Shown: positions 22,099 through 42,645, counted from the first letter of the stretch. The stretch is 59,189 bases of DNA from Chlorophyllum brunneum (GCA_963576785.1 OY756152.1:1-59189), one strand, 5' to 3'. Numbers and translations are program-made. Notes: generated from the sequence alone by a model not told the origin.

Positions 22099-22914
22099 TT
22101 AAGTATTACCCCAGAAATATACAGCTATAAATAAGAATAGCCAAACTACATCCACAAAATGCCAGTACAATATACTAGCTTCAAAGTTAAAGTGGTGTTT
22201 TGTAGTACTGTGATAGTTAATTATTCTAGTTAAAGCTACAACTATAAATATTGTTCCTACTATTACATGTAATCCGTGTAATCCTGTACTAGCATAGAAA
22301 GCGGATCCGTAAACACCATCTGACATTGTAAATCCAGCTTCAGAATACTCAAAATATTGTAAAGCAGTGAAAACTATAGCTAATATTATAGTAAAGATTA
22401 CTCCATCTATAGTTCCTTTTCTATTTCCAGCTATTAAAGCATGGTGTCCATATGTAATGAAAGCACCACTACTTAATAATAAGAATGTATTTAATAAGGG
22501 TATAGCAAATGGATCTAAGGGTGTTATACCTAAGGGAGGCCAAGAACCTCCTATTTCTACAGCAGGTGATAAACTAGAATGAAAAAATGCCCAGAATATA
22601 GATAAGAAAGCAAATACTTCACTTACGATAAATAATACTATACCTAACATTAAACCGTTTTTTACTTCTTTTGTATGGTGACCTAAATATGTACCTTCTA
22701 TAACTACGTCTCTAAACCATAATACCATTCCAAATAGTGTTAGTATAAATCCTGAGGTTAAAATATATCCACCATAAGGATAACCATGCATATAGCTTAC
22801 AGCTCCTATGGTTAAATTTAATAATGAAAAACTAGTTAATATTGGCCAAGGTGAAGGATCTACTAAATGAAAAGGAAAATGTTGAAATTTGTTTATAACA
22901 TTAGTTTGTAACAT
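22099..22914 (-). CDS. cox3: cytochrome c oxidase subunit 3
   Basis: This 271-aa structural subunit of complex IV has seven membrane helices. Typical blocks are visible: HPFHLVDPSPWP at the N terminus, FWAFFHSSLSPAVEIGGSWPP, and HFNFEASILYWHFVDVVWLFLF with the conserved glutamate near the C terminus. Length and start (MLQTNVINKFQ) are normal, and no introns are seen. Confidence 0.98.
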   Translation of the reverse strand: MLQTNVINKFQHFPFHLVDPSPWPILTSFSLLNLTIGAVSYMHGYPYGGYILTSGFILTLFGMVLWFRDVVIEGTYLGHHTKEVKNGLMLGIVLFIVSEVFAFLSIFWAFFHSSLSPAVEIGGSWPPLGITPLDPFAIPLLNTFLLLSSGAFITYGHHALIAGNRKGTIDGVIFTIILAIVFTALQYFEYSEAGFTMSDGVYGSAFYASTGLHGLHVIVGTIFIVVALTRIINYHSTTKHHFNFEASILYWHFVDVVWLFLFIAVYFWGNT

Positions 22915-23446
22915 CTTGTGTTTTTTGTTATTTTAATTAATCTTTAATATTCTATTATCAACCTTTGTTTTACCTGTTTATAATTAAATTTAGCTACTTA
23001 ATAAAACTTAAGTTGGACTCTGTTAAATAATTTTACAGCTTAAGCTACAGTATAACTTCTAGTTACTATGTAAGTACGCTACTAGTCTAATCCGAAGCTA
23101 ATAAGAATTGCTTAATATATACTAATACATACTATAAGCATTATACAATGTATTAATATATTTACTATTCTTATATAATCAACATATTTAAGATTATATA
23201 TGCCTCCCTCGGAGGTTACCTAGCGTACGCTAACTTCGTTACGGTAGTATTCGCTACTATATAATATCTACTGCCGAGGCTAGATTAATTGAAGATCTTA
23301 TATATAAATTGATTGCATTAAATTTTAATTAATCTTTAATTAAAAGGGGGATTTAATTTACCTACCGTATAGGTAGCTACGCTATTCGGTAGTCAAAAAA
23401 GTTACTTATGCTAACGACCTTTAGCGCAGCTACTATAACTTCGTTA
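22915..23446. other. spacer cox3-atp8
   Basis: No gene. Unique AT-rich DNA (22920-23200) with imperfect inverted repeats, then hairpin elements and a minus-strand ATCCCCCTT (23344-23350) 97 nt past atp8. Confidence 0.6.
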
Positions 23447-23605
23447 CTAGTTTTTTTTACTTAATTTAGTAATATATAATCTTATAACTTGTTGAAATGT
23501 GAATGAAGGTAAAATATATTTCGAGAAAACAAAGATTATAGAGAATAAAACAGCAAATGCAAATACTAATTGATTAAAGAAATAAAATGGTATTAGTTGT
23601 GGCAT
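23447..23605 (-). CDS. atp8: ATP synthase subunit 8
   Basis: A short gene I translated by hand: 52 aa starting [18 protein letters not shown]. It has one membrane helix (about 10-30) and a basic tail. This is the classic fungal Atp8, a stator component of Fo. The C terminus is ITKLSKKN, then TAG. The stop is the first codon of a hairpin-element string (TAGTAACGAAGTTATAG), so element insertion may have set the end of the protein. It lies between cox3 and nad6 on the minus strand. Confidence 0.96.
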   Translation of the reverse strand: MPQLIPFYFFNQLVFAFAVLFSIIFVFSKYILPSFTFQQVIRLYITKLSKKN

Positions 23606-23949
23606 TATATTTAATATATTTGTTTAGGTTCTAACTTTATTACCCTAACTTTGTTAGGCTATAATATTTTTAAGAACTATCTCTGCTTAATTTAAGCTTA
23701 TATAGTACTAGTAGCGTACTATCGCACTGACTAGAAGTTATACTAGCCTGACATAACAAAGTTAGGCTAATTACTAATTTAAATACTATAATATTAATGA
23801 GATATTGAGGCTGTATTTACTTAATTGCTTTTCTAAGATTACTATATAATTTGCTAGTATATTTAAAAAAGTTTTACTGTAAAATTATAGTATTAACTAA
23901 GGCCTTTAGCCTTAGAGCAATTTTGTTTTAATGTAAAAACGAAAAAAAA
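23606..23949. other. spacer atp8-trnG
   Basis: No gene. A few hairpins (CTAACTTTGTTAG and others) in AT-rich DNA. Confidence 0.55.
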
Positions 23950-24021
23950 TACGAGTAGCCAGGTTCGAACTGACAACCTCAACTTGGAAGGCAGAGATTA
24001 TACCAATTTAACTATACTCGC
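23950..24021 (-). tRNA. trnG: tRNA-Gly(TCC)
   Basis: Acceptor GCGAGTA/TACTCGT, anticodon loop CTTCCAA (TCC), discriminator A. Confidence 0.91.
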
Positions 24022-24535
24022 CTATAAAAATTATAATAATCTATATTTTATTGCGGCAATTTTTATAACTATATACTCTTTTAGTCTAGCGAATGCTAGG
24101 CTAGCGAATGTTAGTAGTAACGAAGTTAGTAGCGAATGCTACCGAAGGTTACTATAGCATCCGCTAGTTACTATAGCATCCGCTAGTTACTACTTCGATT
24201 ACTACTAACCACCGGTAACTATAAGGCTATTTTTATATATGTTAGCTAAAATAGTCTTCAAATGTAATATAATTAATCTTATAGTAACAAAGTTACTACG
24301 CTACTTTAGCATTAACTGAATTAAGACCCTTTTAACTATATAATTAAAGCATCAATTTTGGTTTTAAACTCAAATTAAATTGAGCAGGGGGGTATAACGA
24401 AGTTAGCATACGCTATAAGTATCTTATAAATTGAGTTGTTGAAAAAATATTTAGCAGCCAAAAATAAACAATAATTTAACTTGAGCCATTTCAAATATGG
24501 TACTAGTTTTATATACTGATTTTCTAATTATAAAC
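24022..24535. repeat. spacer trnG-nad6 with direct repeat
   Basis: No gene. Hairpin elements, the 48-nt direct repeat copy at 24266-24313, and a minus-strand ATACCCCCC run (24387-24395) past nad6. Confidence 0.65.
24266..24313 (+). repeat. 48-nt direct repeat flanking nad6, copy 1
   Basis: Identical to 25237-25284. It starts AATATAATTAATCTTATAG and contains GTAACAAAGTTAC. The two copies bracket nad6 in the same orientation. Confidence 0.93.
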
Positions 24536-25210
24536 TTATCTAGTATTAACTTTAGATATAACTATTGTAGCTAACATAGCTAATAATAATATTACACTTA
24601 AAGTTATTAATAAAACAGCACCATAAGTATATAAACTATAACCTAATGCTTCTATTTGTTGGAAATCACTAATAATTACATCACTACTTTGAGTTGTAAA
24701 AATAGGAGCTAAATTATTATTAGTTACAATAGAGTTAATTAAATCAATAGAAACTACGTTATAGCCTCCGCTACAATTAATAGCTGAGCTATTACTACTA
24801 CCTGATAAAATAGTATTTAAATAGGTAATTTTATCTAAGAAAATAGAAATAGCTGGAACATTATTAAAGTTAAATGGTATAATACTAAATATTATAAAAA
24901 TAAACAATGAACCTGTTGCTACAGCTAAAGGTAAGTTTTTAGTATACTGACTACCTGTTTCTAAAATATCAGTTAGTTTAATATTAACCATCATGATAAC
25001 AAATAAGAATAAAACAGCAATAGCACCAACATATACTATAATATAAGATATACCTACAAAATTAATACCTATTAAGATTAAATATCCAGCTCCGGATACG
25101 AAAGTGGAAATTAAAAAGATTACAGAAATTACAGGGTTTTTTGACGTGATAGATAATACACTAGATAATAATGTAGCAAAAGCTAACACATTTACAAATA
25201 TTGTTGTCAT
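24536..25210 (-). CDS. nad6: NADH dehydrogenase subunit 6
   Basis: This 224-aa complex I membrane subunit has the conserved helix FVGISYIIVYVGAIAVLFLFVIMM (residues about 49-72). In the poorly conserved loop near residues 144-152 a hairpin-element insertion (GTAGCGGAGGCTATAACG on the minus strand, about 24757-24774) codes CSGGYNVV without breaking the frame. ATG at 25210. The gene is bracketed by 48-nt direct repeats. Confidence 0.97.
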   Translation of the reverse strand: MTTIFVNVLAFATLLSSVLSITSKNPVISVIFLISTFVSGAGYLILIGINFVGISYIIVYVGAIAVLFLFVIMMVNIKLTDILETGSQYTKNLPLAVATGSLFIFIIFSIIPFNFNNVPAISIFLDKITYLNTILSGSSNSSAINCSGGYNVVSIDLINSIVTNNNLAPIFTTQSSDVIISDFQQIEALGYSLYTYGAVLLITLSVILLLAMLATIVISKVNTR

Positions 25211-26230
25211 TTTTATTAAAAAAAAATAAACCTAGCAATATAATTAATCTTATAGTAACAAAGTTACTACGCTACTTTAGCATTTGCAAGTAACGAAGTT
25301 ACGGTAACCTCGTTATTAGCTGCTATTAGCTAATAAAAAGATTAAATTAAAATAAGCTAGCCACATTTAGTGGATGCCTTCACATAAGAATAAACTAACT
25401 ATCTACATAGTTTATAAAATAAAAGGCAAAGACTAATCAGAATAAAAGATTTAATACTACTAGTAGTTACTTTGTTTCTCCGGCTAATAGTAACCTAGGG
25501 TAACCACACGGAATAGCTTAGCTACTAGCGAATGCTACTGTAGGTTACTAGTAGCTAAGCTACAACTAGGCAACCAATAGCCTTAGGCTATTAAATATAA
25601 AACATATAAACTTTTATTAAATTAGTGGGTTTAACCTAGAATTAGTGACCTTAAACTAATTAGTTTTAAAACCAATATTTATTACATTTGCCAAAGGGTA
25701 ATCTTAAATTTTAAGTTTAGCTACGCTAACTTCGTTGCTAGTCGCGTACGCTATCCTAGCGTACGCTAGTAGTGGCCTAGCAAAGTTATTCTGGCTATAG
25801 TAGCGTACGCTACTAACCTAACTAAATTATAGTAGCTGAAGTAACAAAGTAACTATACCAAATTAGGCTAACTCCGTTAGAATAGCGCAGCTAATACCAG
25901 TTAGGCTAATAAAAACTAGAATGGGTTGGACTAACTAGAGCAATACAGCAGTTAACATATAAAACCAAATAGCAATATTAAGAAATTAACTGTACAAATA
26001 AAATTATTATTGGTTTCAAACATTTAAACTTAAGGCAGGATGACTTAGCATTCTATGGGTAGCTAACTTAATTATAGCAGCGCTATTACTAGTTACTAGC
26101 GAAGGCTATAGTAACTAGTATTCTAACGAAGTTAGTTACCACTACTAGTGTAGCGAAGCTACTAGTATATAAGTTAGTACGCTAGTAACGAAGTTAGTAA
26201 CAAAGTTACTACGCTATGTTAAAAACATAA
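25211..26230. other. spacer nad6-nad4 with unique islands
   Basis: No coding gene. It contains direct repeat copy 2 (25237-25284), hairpin elements (25440-25590, 25715-25920, 26060-26220), and three non-repetitive islands at about 25325-25455, 25620-25710 and 25920-26060. The last can fold on itself (CAGTTAA with TTAACTG, AAACCAA with TTGGTTT). A structured RNA is possible but unproven. I see no C-run motif after nad4 here. Confidence 0.5.
25237..25284 (+). repeat. 48-nt direct repeat flanking nad6, copy 2
   Basis: Identical to 24266-24313. It lies in the nad6 leader. Confidence 0.93.
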
Positions 26231-27694
26231 TTAAGCTACAGTATACAGTAAAGCAGATGTAGCAGTATGTAAAGAAGTTAAAATAACATTAGGTAATATA
26301 CCGAATATTACAGTAGGTATCAATAAACTAATTAGAAGATAGTATTCTCTTCTATTAATATCCTTAGCTATAGGTGGCATAGAAGGAGATAAGTTACCAT
26401 AAGATAATCTATTATACAAGAAGATAGAATAACAAGCAGATAAAACAATACCAGTTGCACCTAAGCAAGCAATAATTGGATTTTTTTGCCATATACCAAT
26501 TAAAGATAATTGTTCACCTAAGAAGTTTAAACTTAGAGGTATACCTGTGTTACATAAAGTGAAAATAAAAAATAATATAGTAAACACTGGCATATATGTA
26601 GCTAATCCTCTAATATAATTAATAATTCTTTTTCCAGTTCTATCATAGATTATACCTCCTACACAAATAAATAGAGCAGGTGATACAAATCCGTGAGCTA
26701 AAGCTAATAGTATACCACCTTCAATACCTTGAATTGTATTAGAAAATAAACCTAATACAACAACACCCATGTGAGCAATACTACTATAAGCAATTAATCT
26801 TTTTGTATCTTGTTGTATGATAGTAGAGAAACTAGCATATATTATAGCTATAATTGCTATAGTTTGTACTAATGGATTAAAGTAATTTGTAGCATCTGGT
26901 AAAAAATTAATTAATACTCTTAAATATCCATATGTAGCTAATTTCAAAATTGTAGCTGCTAGAATTATTGAACCTGCTAAAGGTGAATCAGCATGAGCTT
27001 TAGGTAACCAAATAATAAATGGATATAATGGAGTTTTAACTGCAAAGGCTAAGAAGAATCCTAACCATAATATTTTTTGGCTATCTAAACTTATAGAATA
27101 TAATGAAATTAATTGGAAATCAGTTGAACCTATATAGCTATATATCATTAATATACATAATAACATAGGTAAACTACCAGCTAAAGTATATAAGAAAAAT
27201 AAGAATGCTGATCTAAATCTATCATTACCGTGTCCAAATATTACTATTACTATAAATAATATTGGTAATACACTTTCGAAGAAAATATAGAATAATAATA
27301 AATCTAAGGATACAAAAGCACATATTTGTAATGTTTCTAGTAATAAGAATGAGATTAAAAAGAATTTTAGATTTTTAGTTATATTAGTATAATTGGATAG
27401 TAATGCAACAGGTGTTACAAATGTAGTTAATAATACAAAATATAAAGATATACCATCAATACCAAAATTTAAGTTACAAAAGTTTCCGCCTAGGGCAGGA
27501 TTAAATTCAGATACAAATTGATACTGTGTTTGACTTGAATCAAATTGATACCAAATAAACAATGAAATAAAGAAATTAATTAGAGATGTTGCCAAAGCTA
27601 TTTTTTTCATTTGATTTTGACTCTCTATATTATTAGACATAGGTAGAATTATTAAACTACCTAATATAGGTATTAATAGTAATAAAGTTATCAT
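26231..27694 (-). CDS. nad4: NADH dehydrogenase subunit 4
   Basis: This 487-aa antiporter-like complex I subunit has intact conserved blocks: FESVLPILFIVIVIFG with its glutamate (about residue 139), WLPKAHADSPLAGSIILAA, and IAYSSIAHMGVV. Length is normal, with no intron or element insertion. There is no C-run motif between nad4 and nad6, so the two may share a transcript ending after nad6. Confidence 0.98.
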   Translation of the reverse strand: MITLLLLIPILGSLIILPMSNNIESQNQMKKIALATSLINFFISLFIWYQFDSSQTQYQFVSEFNPALGGNFCNLNFGIDGISLYFVLLTTFVTPVALLSNYTNITKNLKFFLISFLLLETLQICAFVSLDLLLFYIFFESVLPILFIVIVIFGHGNDRFRSAFLFFLYTLAGSLPMLLCILMIYSYIGSTDFQLISLYSISLDSQKILWLGFFLAFAVKTPLYPFIIWLPKAHADSPLAGSIILAATILKLATYGYLRVLINFLPDATNYFNPLVQTIAIIAIIYASFSTIIQQDTKRLIAYSSIAHMGVVVLGLFSNTIQGIEGGILLALAHGFVSPALFICVGGIIYDRTGKRIINYIRGLATYMPVFTILFFIFTLCNTGIPLSLNFLGEQLSLIGIWQKNPIIACLGATGIVLSACYSIFLYNRLSYGNLSPSMPPIAKDINRREYYLLISLLIPTVIFGILPNVILTSLHTATSALLYTVA

Positions 27695-28721
27695 TTTTTG
27701 TTTTGTTTTAGCTAAATTATCTTTATTTTGACAATCTTATTAGGAATAGCTGCGCTATTCTAACGAAGTTAGTAGCGAATAGCTATAACGAAGTTAGCGT
27801 AACTTCGTTAGTAGCTACTACTACTCTTAATATCATTCCTTATCTGTGTAGTAGTTATAGTATAGCGTACGCTATACGGTAACTAAACGAAGTTAGTATT
27901 AGCTATAGTTACCGAAGGTAGCTTCGCTACTATAACGAAGTTACAACTATTCTAGAATAGTGTAGTGGCCTAGCTTACAATAAGGAGAGACTTATTAAAT
28001 TATATATTAAATTAGGTTAAATTAATTATTATACTTAATAGCTGAAGCAGTAACGAAGTTAGTATAGCGAATGCTAGCCTAGGCTACTACGCTATACTAG
28101 CCTGACAAAGTTATTAGCTTCGCTAGTCTAACGAAGTTAGGTTACTAGGCCTAAACACTACACTACGTCGTTAGTACCGTTAGCTATATTAACTTCAGGT
28201 AACCGAAGTAGGAGTAGAGAAAAAAAGTTACTCAGGCTACGTAAAGTAGCTACGCTACACTAATTATACACTACTTATACGTATAGCTACGCCAGTATCG
28301 ATTGCGAATACAGCCTAGCGTACGCTAGTAGTAACTACTACCAGGCAATAACGCTAAACTAACTTCTAATTTTTCTAATAGAAGGTAATAAAATACAATA
28401 AAAAGGGGGTAAATTAAAAATTTTCTAGCAGTATAGGCTACCTAGTGTAGCGTAGCTAGATATTGCGCTGCAGTGGCAACACCTATCTTTGCTATAGTAG
28501 CGAAGCTAACCAACGGTAACTAGAAGTTATTAGTTACCGAATAGCTATGCTACTATTCGCTAACTACTACTAGTAGCGTACGCTATAACTTTGTTACTAA
28601 CTTCGTTAGAATAGTTACGCTACTAGAAATAAAAGGTATAAGCAAAGCTATTCTAGTGTACAGATTTGTTATTGATATTTTTTAACTTAATTTATTATAA
28701 CGTAGTGAAAATGAGCTACTA
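27695..28721. repeat. spacer cox1-nad4
   Basis: No gene. Almost wholly hairpin elements, including one copy of a 53-nt composite (28051-28103) also found at 40392-40444. A minus-strand TACCCCCTTTTT (28402-28411) lies about 310 nt past cox1. Confidence 0.65.
28051..28103 (+). repeat. 53-nt composite hairpin repeat
   Basis: It starts TAACGAAGTTAGTATAGCG and ends CTATACTAGCCT, and is identical to 40392-40444. It is also the reverse complement of part of 40104-40179. This shows that strings of several mini-hairpins can move or duplicate as a unit. Confidence 0.9.
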
Positions 28722-38346
<9,625 letters not shown>

Positions 38347-38765
38347 TGTACTTTGCTATTGGGCTAAGTCGTCTTAACTTGAACTATGCTCTAGAAAATA
38401 TTCTGTAATACAGTTTATAAATTCCAAACATTAGATTAGCGTACGCTAGTGTAGCATAATACAGTTACTACATCTTCTTTTAATGAAATATTTCATAAAT
38501 TTAATTCTTTAAATTATTTTAAAAACAAAATGGGGTAGTGGCCTAGCAAAGCTATTCTGGTTTAGCAACGCTAACTTCGTAATAGCTGCGCTATTACTAG
38601 TTTCTTTAAATGAATTAGTTTTTAAAGATTTATCTGCTTCTCCAAAGTAAAATTTTTTAATTTATTATTACCTTAATCAGTTACCCTAGGATCAATAGCA
38701 CTATCAATAGAACTGGAACCTGTAGCTTAACGAAGTTATAGTAGCTGCGCTATTCTAACGAATAG
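38347..38765. repeat. spacer upstream of cox1
   Basis: No gene. Unique AT-rich leader next to cox1, then hairpin elements. A four-C run (38531-38536, minus strand) is the only trace of the C-run motif after orf76. Confidence 0.55.
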
Positions 38766-38996
38766 CTACGCTACGCTAACTTCGTTACTACTATTATTTT
38801 CAATCCGATTATTAGATATAATAGTACCTGAAGCTGCTAATCCTGCTAATTTAACAGTATTATCAAATATTATTTGATTATTAGAGAAATGAATATAAGA
38901 TAATATAGATAATAAAAATATAGAACAAATAAATATTACTGATATAATATCATTTATTAAATCCAGTAATCCTATATATTTTGCAGTTATAATCAT
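38766..38996 (-). CDS. orf76, membrane ORF with atp9-derived start
   Basis: A hypothetical 76-aa protein. The leader and the first codons come from atp9: CTGCAAAATATATAGGA is shared and gives AKYIG at residues 5-9, as in atp9. A transmembrane helix (about 16-40) follows, then KLAGLAASG, which resembles the AG-rich helix of orf93. The tail NEVSVA and its TAG stop are made of a hairpin element (AACGAAGTTAGCGTAG). Function unknown. The captured leader suggests it was or is expressed. Confidence 0.6.
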   Translation of the reverse strand: MIITAKYIGLLDLINDIISVIFICSIFLLSILSYIHFSNNQIIFDNTVKLAGLAASGTIISNNRIENNSSNEVSVA

Positions 38997-39065
38997 TATT
39001 AATATGATAAAGTTAATTTTAAGTGATAGTGTCTAACAGATTATTTTTATGTAATACTCTGTTAG
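38997..39065 (-). promoter_or_regulatory. diverged copy of atp9 leader before orf76
   Basis: It reads CTAACAGAGTATTACATAAA and then TGTTAGACACTATCA before the orf76 ATG. It clearly derives from the atp9 leader but has more changes than the orf253 copy, so it is probably the older capture. Confidence 0.75.
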
Positions 39066-39518
39066 TAGTAGCGAAGCTACCTTCGGTTACTACTTCGGTT
39101 ATAACGAAGTTAGCGTATGCTACTACTACTATAAAGTAACCACTATAAAGCAAACACACAAAAATACAAAACAAAAAGCTCTCTCAAAACATGTTTTCCA
39201 CGGTTACCTTTATTTAACTACAAAAATAGACTGTAAGGTTAAATGCTTTACTTGGGCGGCGAAACGTAACCACCTTAACTTAAAGTGCAAATCCTCCTTA
39301 TCTATGTAGAGATAATTAAATCTTAATCTTAGCTTTAAATTTTACTGTGTAATTCACAGCCTTGCCTTTAATTAACTGCTACTAACTTCGATAAAGTAAC
39401 AATCTGCAAATAGCTTAGCTAGACTAGTTGTAACTTTGTTACTACTAACTTCGATTAGCTACGCTATACTAGGCCACTTGAAGTTCAGCTACAAAGAATA
39501 AGTTAATTTTATGTAAAA
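39066..39518. repeat. spacer orf76-trnS
   Basis: No gene. Hairpin elements at both ends, and a unique stretch in the middle (39180-39370). Confidence 0.55.
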
Positions 39519-39606
39519 CGGGCACTGTGAGATTCGAACTCACGACTTCTTTAGGAAGTACTCGTTTTCAAGACGAGCGCCTTAAACCAGACTCGACCAA
39601 GTACCC
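39519..39606 (-). tRNA. trnS: tRNA-Ser(TGA)
   Basis: Acceptor GGGTACT/AGTGCCC, anticodon stem CTCGT/ACGAG, loop CTTGAAA (TGA, UCN codons), long variable arm, discriminator G. Confidence 0.94.
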
Positions 39607-39886
39607 TTTAATTTTAAATTTCTTACATTAAATTATCTGTCTAAATGAAACTTATTGCAGCGAAGCTAGCCTAGCGTCCGTTAATCTAGTAGTAGCATTC
39701 GCTACGCTAGGCTTCGCTACTACGCTAGGCTAACGAAGTTATAATAGCTTTGCTAGCCTAGCGAAATTAGCTAGTTGTAACTTTGTTACTACTAACTTCG
39801 TTATAGCATTCGCTACTATTATTTAATCTAACATTAAACCTCGACACCTTTAGGTTAGGCGGCAAAAATAGTTTAATTAAATAGTA

Positions 39887-39959
39887 TAAGACCTAAGGGA
39901 TTTGAACCCTTATAATATCCATTATGAGCGAACTGCATTAACCATTATGCTAAAGTCTT
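39887..39959 (-). tRNA. trnM: tRNA-Met(CAT), copy 3
   Basis: Acceptor AAGACTT/AGGTCTT, anticodon loop CTCATAA (CAT), T arm AAGGG/CCCTT. Unlike copies 1 and 2 it lies on the minus strand. Confidence 0.9.
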
Positions 39960-40103
39960 AAATTAAGATTTAATCTTGGAAAATTTTAACTTACTTAGGC
40001 TGCTGTAGCTTCGCTATAAGTTAGTAGCAGTCTAGCTTCGCTAGAATAGCGTACTAACGCAGTGACTAGTGGTTGCTAGTGTAACGAAGTTAGCTGACTT
40101 TGT

Positions 40104-40179
40104 TACAAATAGCCTAGTTAGGCTAGTATAGCGTAGTAGCCTAGGCTAGCATTCGCTATACTAACTTCGTTAGTAATAA
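40104..40179 (+). repeat. 76-nt inverted repeat around trnV, left arm
   Basis: Perfect reverse complement of 40385-40460, with 205 nt between the arms that hold tRNA-Val. Made of several mini-hairpins. Confidence 0.93.
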
Positions 40180-40230
40180 TTTAGTTAAGCTAAAAAACAG
40201 CTAGACTAACTAAGTTATAATAGCCTTAAT

Positions 40231-40302
40231 TAAGGAGTAGAGTAATCGAAACTCTGTCTGTAAAGTGTAAATTTACTGCTAAAACCACTCAGCTAACCCC
40301 TT
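40231..40302 (-). tRNA. trnV: tRNA-Val(TAC)
   Basis: Acceptor AAGGGGT/ACTCCTT, anticodon stem GTAAA/TTTAC, loop TTTACAC (TAC), T arm AGAGT/ACTCT. Confidence 0.93.
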
Positions 40303-40384
40303 AATACAATTAAATAATTAAATTTACTACCTCAAACTTAGGCTAACTTCGTTAGAAGCTATTCTAGCCTAGCGTACGCTATTG

Positions 40385-40460
40385 TTATTACTAACGAAGT
40401 TAGTATAGCGAATGCTAGCCTAGGCTACTACGCTATACTAGCCTAACTAGGCTATTTGTA
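40385..40460 (-). repeat. 76-nt inverted repeat around trnV, right arm
   Basis: Perfect partner of 40104-40179. Its core (40392-40444) recurs at 28051-28103. Confidence 0.93.
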
Positions 40461-40602
40461 GCCTGCGTATAGCGTTGCTAAACCAGGCCACTATAAGTTA
40501 GTTAGGCTACTTCTATCGCACTTACTAGTAGTAGTGACCTTCTATTACTACTACGCTTAACTAAATAAGCGTCCGCTACAGGGGGGTATACATTGAAATA
40601 TT

Positions 40603-42645
40603 TTCCAGCAGCACCTTCCAGTACGGCTACCTTGCTATGACTTTTGAGATGTTACTCAGAAGGGTTAACTGAAACTAATTAGCTAAACAAATTTGTACTA
40701 GATAAAAACAAATAATTTATATTTAGCGCTAGCTTAGCTAGCCTATAATTATAAACTTTTTGTTTGCAAGCCAAAGGTTTTCGGCCAAAGGCAGTTGCAG
40801 TCATAATTAAAGAGCTAAGATTTGTTGTAGGTTATAATTGAGGGCAGTTTCCCCCGATCCAAGCTTCTCCCCAGCGACAGACAGTTAGTTCATCCCGAAT
40901 GCTATCTTCACCGTTGCGCTAGTGATCAACGATTACTCGAAATTCCTTCTTCATGTTGCCGAATTTCAGGCAACAATCTGCTCAAATTAAATATAATTAA
41001 CTTTCTTTAATGATTAGCTCTTCCTTTTTTTTAATTAATTTAGTAGCGAATGCTACTATAACTTAGTTAAGGTTTCGCTTCACTTTGTAAAAGTTTTGTG
41101 TGGCACGTCTATAGCCCAGTTCGTTAGAGCCATAACGACTTGTCTTAGCCCCAAATGAAAATATTTAAAATTCATAAATTGTTAAGTATAAATTAACAAC
41201 AGGGATTGCGTCCGTTAGTGGAGTTAACCTCACTTCTTAAAATACGGACTGACGACAGCCATGCAACACCTGTAAACTCCTTTCTAGTATAAATAGAATA
41301 ACCTAATAGCATACGCTAGGCAAGAGTATATGCAAGAACTGGTAAGATTTTACGCGTAGTTTCGTATTAAATAACATGCTTCACTTCGTTTGCTCCGAGA
41401 CCGACTAATTTTTTTGGTTTCAGTTTTGCAACCGTACTCGCAAGGCGGAATGGTTATCGCGTTAACATCGTTACTAGTTTATTTTAAAACTAACAACCAC
41501 CATTCATCGTTGACAGTGAGAGATATCTGGGTCTCTAATCCTATTTTCTATTCTCACCTTCGTTCCTCAGCGTCAATCATTATTAGATAAAAGTTTTAAC
41601 CTTTAGTATTCCATTTAGTATCTCCGGATTTCATCCCTACTCTAAACATTATTTGGCTTATCCTCTTTTTGATTCTAGCTTTAATTCATTATTAATTAAC
41701 TATTGTAACGAAGTTACTTTTACTTATGTGCTGCTAATAGTAGCGTAAGCTATACTAACATAACGAAGTAGCCTAGGCTAGCCTTCGCTAGTAACCGTTT
41801 GTAGCGTAGCTATACAATTACAGCTACACTAGTTAGGCTACAAAAATTTCTAGAGCTTTCTAATTAATAACTTTCAAAGCAGCCTACTTACCCTTTACGC
41901 CTGATTAGGACGACTAACGTTTGCGTTTCTGGCGTTACCGAGTCTTCTGGCACCAGTAAAGTTGGACAACACTCATAGTAAGGTACTATCAAATTTTTCC
42001 CTTACGTTATCTCAAGTATCAATTTTAAATGATCTTAAGATTTCAGTTAGCTAGTTCACTCTTGCGAGCATTGACTAATATTCTCGACTGCTGGTAGATT
42101 ACTCTACTTGGGGCTTTTCATTCCCAATGTGGCCATCTGTTCTATCAAACTTGGCTATTGATCGTAGGCTTGGTAGGCTTTTATCCTACCAACTACCTTT
42201 AAACAAAATAAATCGATTCTTATAGTGGGTTGCCTTTTATATCTAGTAGTTGCTGTAGTAGCGAATGCTACAAGAAGTTAGCTATACTATTTTATATAAA
42301 AAGCTTTCCTTTATTATAAATAAGCTAATTTATGCCTAACTATTATAGCCCTCTAGTAATAATAGCTACTAACCACCGGTAACTACTGGGCTATTTTAAT
42401 TAAACTATCCCCTATTCGTGAGGTCTATAAAGTATCTAATTTATCATTACTCACCTTTACACCATGTCCTAGTGGACGCTGCTCTAAGTCGTTAATATTA
42501 ATTATTTGAATAACTAATCAAAAGAAGGTTACCTTCCCTACTCGTCAGATATAGCGTACGCTATACAAAGATTCGCATGTCTTAAAACTACTGAATAACG
42601 TTCAATCAGAGCCAAAATTAAACTCATACTGAGAAATTTGATCAA
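40603..42645 (-). rRNA. rns: small subunit rRNA
   Basis: Conserved 16S-type blocks lie in order on the minus strand: GAGTTTAATTTTGGCTCTGATTG at the 5' end (about 42600-42635), the 530 loop (rc of 41895-41945), the 900 region GTACGGTTGCAAAACTGAAAC (about 41425), and GTCATAGCAAGGTAGCCGTA at the 3' end (about 40621-40645). Ends are estimated from these blocks to within about 15 nt. Variable regions near 41700-41840 and 42240-42390 contain hairpin elements. A minus-strand TATACCCCCC (40581-40588) lies just past the 3' end. Confidence 0.95.

Noticed and set aside
25362..25380. TTTAGTGGATGCCTT looks like the 5' start of large-subunit rRNA on the plus strand
   Set aside because: The minus-strand rnl already has its own 5' region (CGGATACC..TCGATG, then GGGTACAACCC and CTGAAGTAAAACATTTCAG) in the right order, and the sequence after this match does not continue like rnl. 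Probably chance or an old fragment.
41390..41590. 66-codon frame on the plus strand
   Set aside because: It lies wholly within rns, antisense to conserved rRNA.
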